This document shows positions 63,601-64,000 of a DNA stretch of 64,000 nucleotides, piece after piece. Each line of letters starts with the position of its first letter. The stretch's first letter is position 1. Source of the stretch: Datisca glomerata. Its lineage: Eukaryota > Streptophyta > Magnoliopsida > Cucurbitales > Datiscaceae. The DNA lies in assembly GCA_003255025.1 (NCBI GenBank), contig QANY01007891.1, forward strand, positions 1,828,558 through 1,892,557, read 5' to 3'. The translations under genes and the position numbers were made by a program. The notes beneath the pieces were generated by a model. It saw nothing but the letters and a program-made list of their open reading frames with translations. It was not told where the DNA came from and did no database searches.

Positions 63601-64000
63601 AGAGCACAAAATAATATGTATAATGGTAAGTCTAGAATCATTCGTCTTAGATATAATACCATTAAACAACTACTCTTGACATGAGTTATCATTATTGACT
63701 ATGTGAAGTCAAAGGATAACATTGCAGATCCATTCTCTAAAGAGTTAGTTGAAAAGTTATCAATGGGAATGAGACTAAAATCCATGTAAAAATAAGTTGA
63801 TACGAAGAAAATCCAACCTAGTTGGCTGGAGATCCAAATGTCTAAGTTCAAAGGGACAACCTAATTGTCTAAACTTAGCTGGATCACTGTGGGAATTTTC
63901 ACTGTCCATTCTTATGATGAAAACAATGATACCTGTTGGAGATTAGGTTAAGTTGAGCTTTCAATGATTCTTATGCATCGAAAATGGCGAGATACGAGCT
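60660..64000 (+). mobile_element. Copia retrotransposon, truncated, 3' end outside window
   Basis: Protease, integrase, RT and RNase H pieces occur in Copia order from 60666 to 63789. Gag is missing except for a zinc knuckle. About 210 bases of non-coding 3' sequence follow the last codon without reaching a recognisable LTR, so the 3' LTR is presumably beyond 64000. No 5' LTR could be delimited. Confidence 0.8.
60666..63789 (+). pseudogene. Copia pol remnant (Copia-3)
   Basis: A zinc knuckle near 60757 (CYNCDNLANHLSVDC, with one residue more than usual before His) opens it. Then protease WWIDSGATRHVCSD near 60920, integrase LIHSDICDL near 61496 and FVDDSTKYYYVYLLKSKDE near 61566, RT FKWIFKWKMKVDGLID near 62432, FLNGDLEEEIYMEQPEG near 62640 and an intact YVDD box near 62882. 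RNase H near 63380 (KSTSGYVFTL) with DSQSAIGRAQN near 63580, ending IADPFSKEL and a stop at 63787. Many stops and frameshifts show it is inactive. Its lineage differs from Copia-1 and Copia-2 by the protease and RT wording. Confidence 0.88.

Noticed and set aside
1..64000. tRNA or rRNA genes
   Set aside because: No convincing tRNA arms with A and B boxes and no rRNA-like stretch were seen by eye. A tRNAscan run would settle it.

Overview
This is nuclear DNA of a flowering plant, very probably a eudicot. The support is four intron-containing host genes for plant-specific or plant-type proteins (external NADPH dehydrogenase NDB1, a TIC20 chloroplast import channel protein, an abscisic acid receptor of the PYL8 type, and the organellar protease FTSH11), AT-rich intergenic DNA, and a load of Copia, Gypsy and Mutator-like (MULE) elements. 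There is no bacterial, phage or organelle-genome content.

Layout. 457-3945 (minus): NDB1, eight exons, its last exon lying beyond base 1. About 4190-8125: an old MULE with an internally deleted transposase and many copies of a palindromic 20-mer. 8335-11295: a second MULE with very long terminal inverted repeats (TIRs) and two convergent gene remnants, a GRF zinc-finger gene (plus) and a PB1-like gene (minus). 11300-13700: gene-poor, ending in a minus-strand promoter-like block without an identifiable product. 14460-17307: probable minus-strand LTR carrying a Copia gag scrap and a long CT microsatellite. 18650-20890: a TIR-like element holding a Gypsy RT/RNase H fragment. 21089-25190: a structurally complete but coding-dead Copia element with a 5-bp target duplication (AGAAG), sitting inside a minus-strand RNase H-like frame. 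About 26100-29140: a second copy of the first MULE family. 30390-35613: decayed Gypsy-like sequence with a 38-bp minisatellite (30895-31515) and a broken Transposase_28-type ORF.

36019-38780 (plus): TIC20-type gene, three exons, 302 residues. 42047-44272 (plus): PYL8-type ABA receptor, three exons, 199 residues. 44889-49800: a second full-length but degenerate Copia with LTRs of only about 140 bp. 50782-58786 (minus): FTSH11, seventeen exons, 858 residues. 60666-64000: a third, truncated Copia whose 3' LTR is outside the window.

The four host genes do not form one pathway. Three act in organelles (NDB1 on the outer face of the inner mitochondrial membrane, TIC20 in the inner chloroplast envelope, FTSH11 in chloroplast and/or mitochondrial membranes); PYL8 acts in nucleus and cytosol. 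Exon junctions were read by hand from splice signals, and reading phase closes across every gene, so the gene models are firm. Ends of the decayed transposons are approximate. I found no convincing new molecular system. The most unusual items are the MULE with convergent GRF and PB1-like genes, the W-box-rich 38-bp minisatellite, the dispersed palindromic 20-mers, and the RNase H-like frame that becomes continuous once the Copia insertion and one target copy are discounted.
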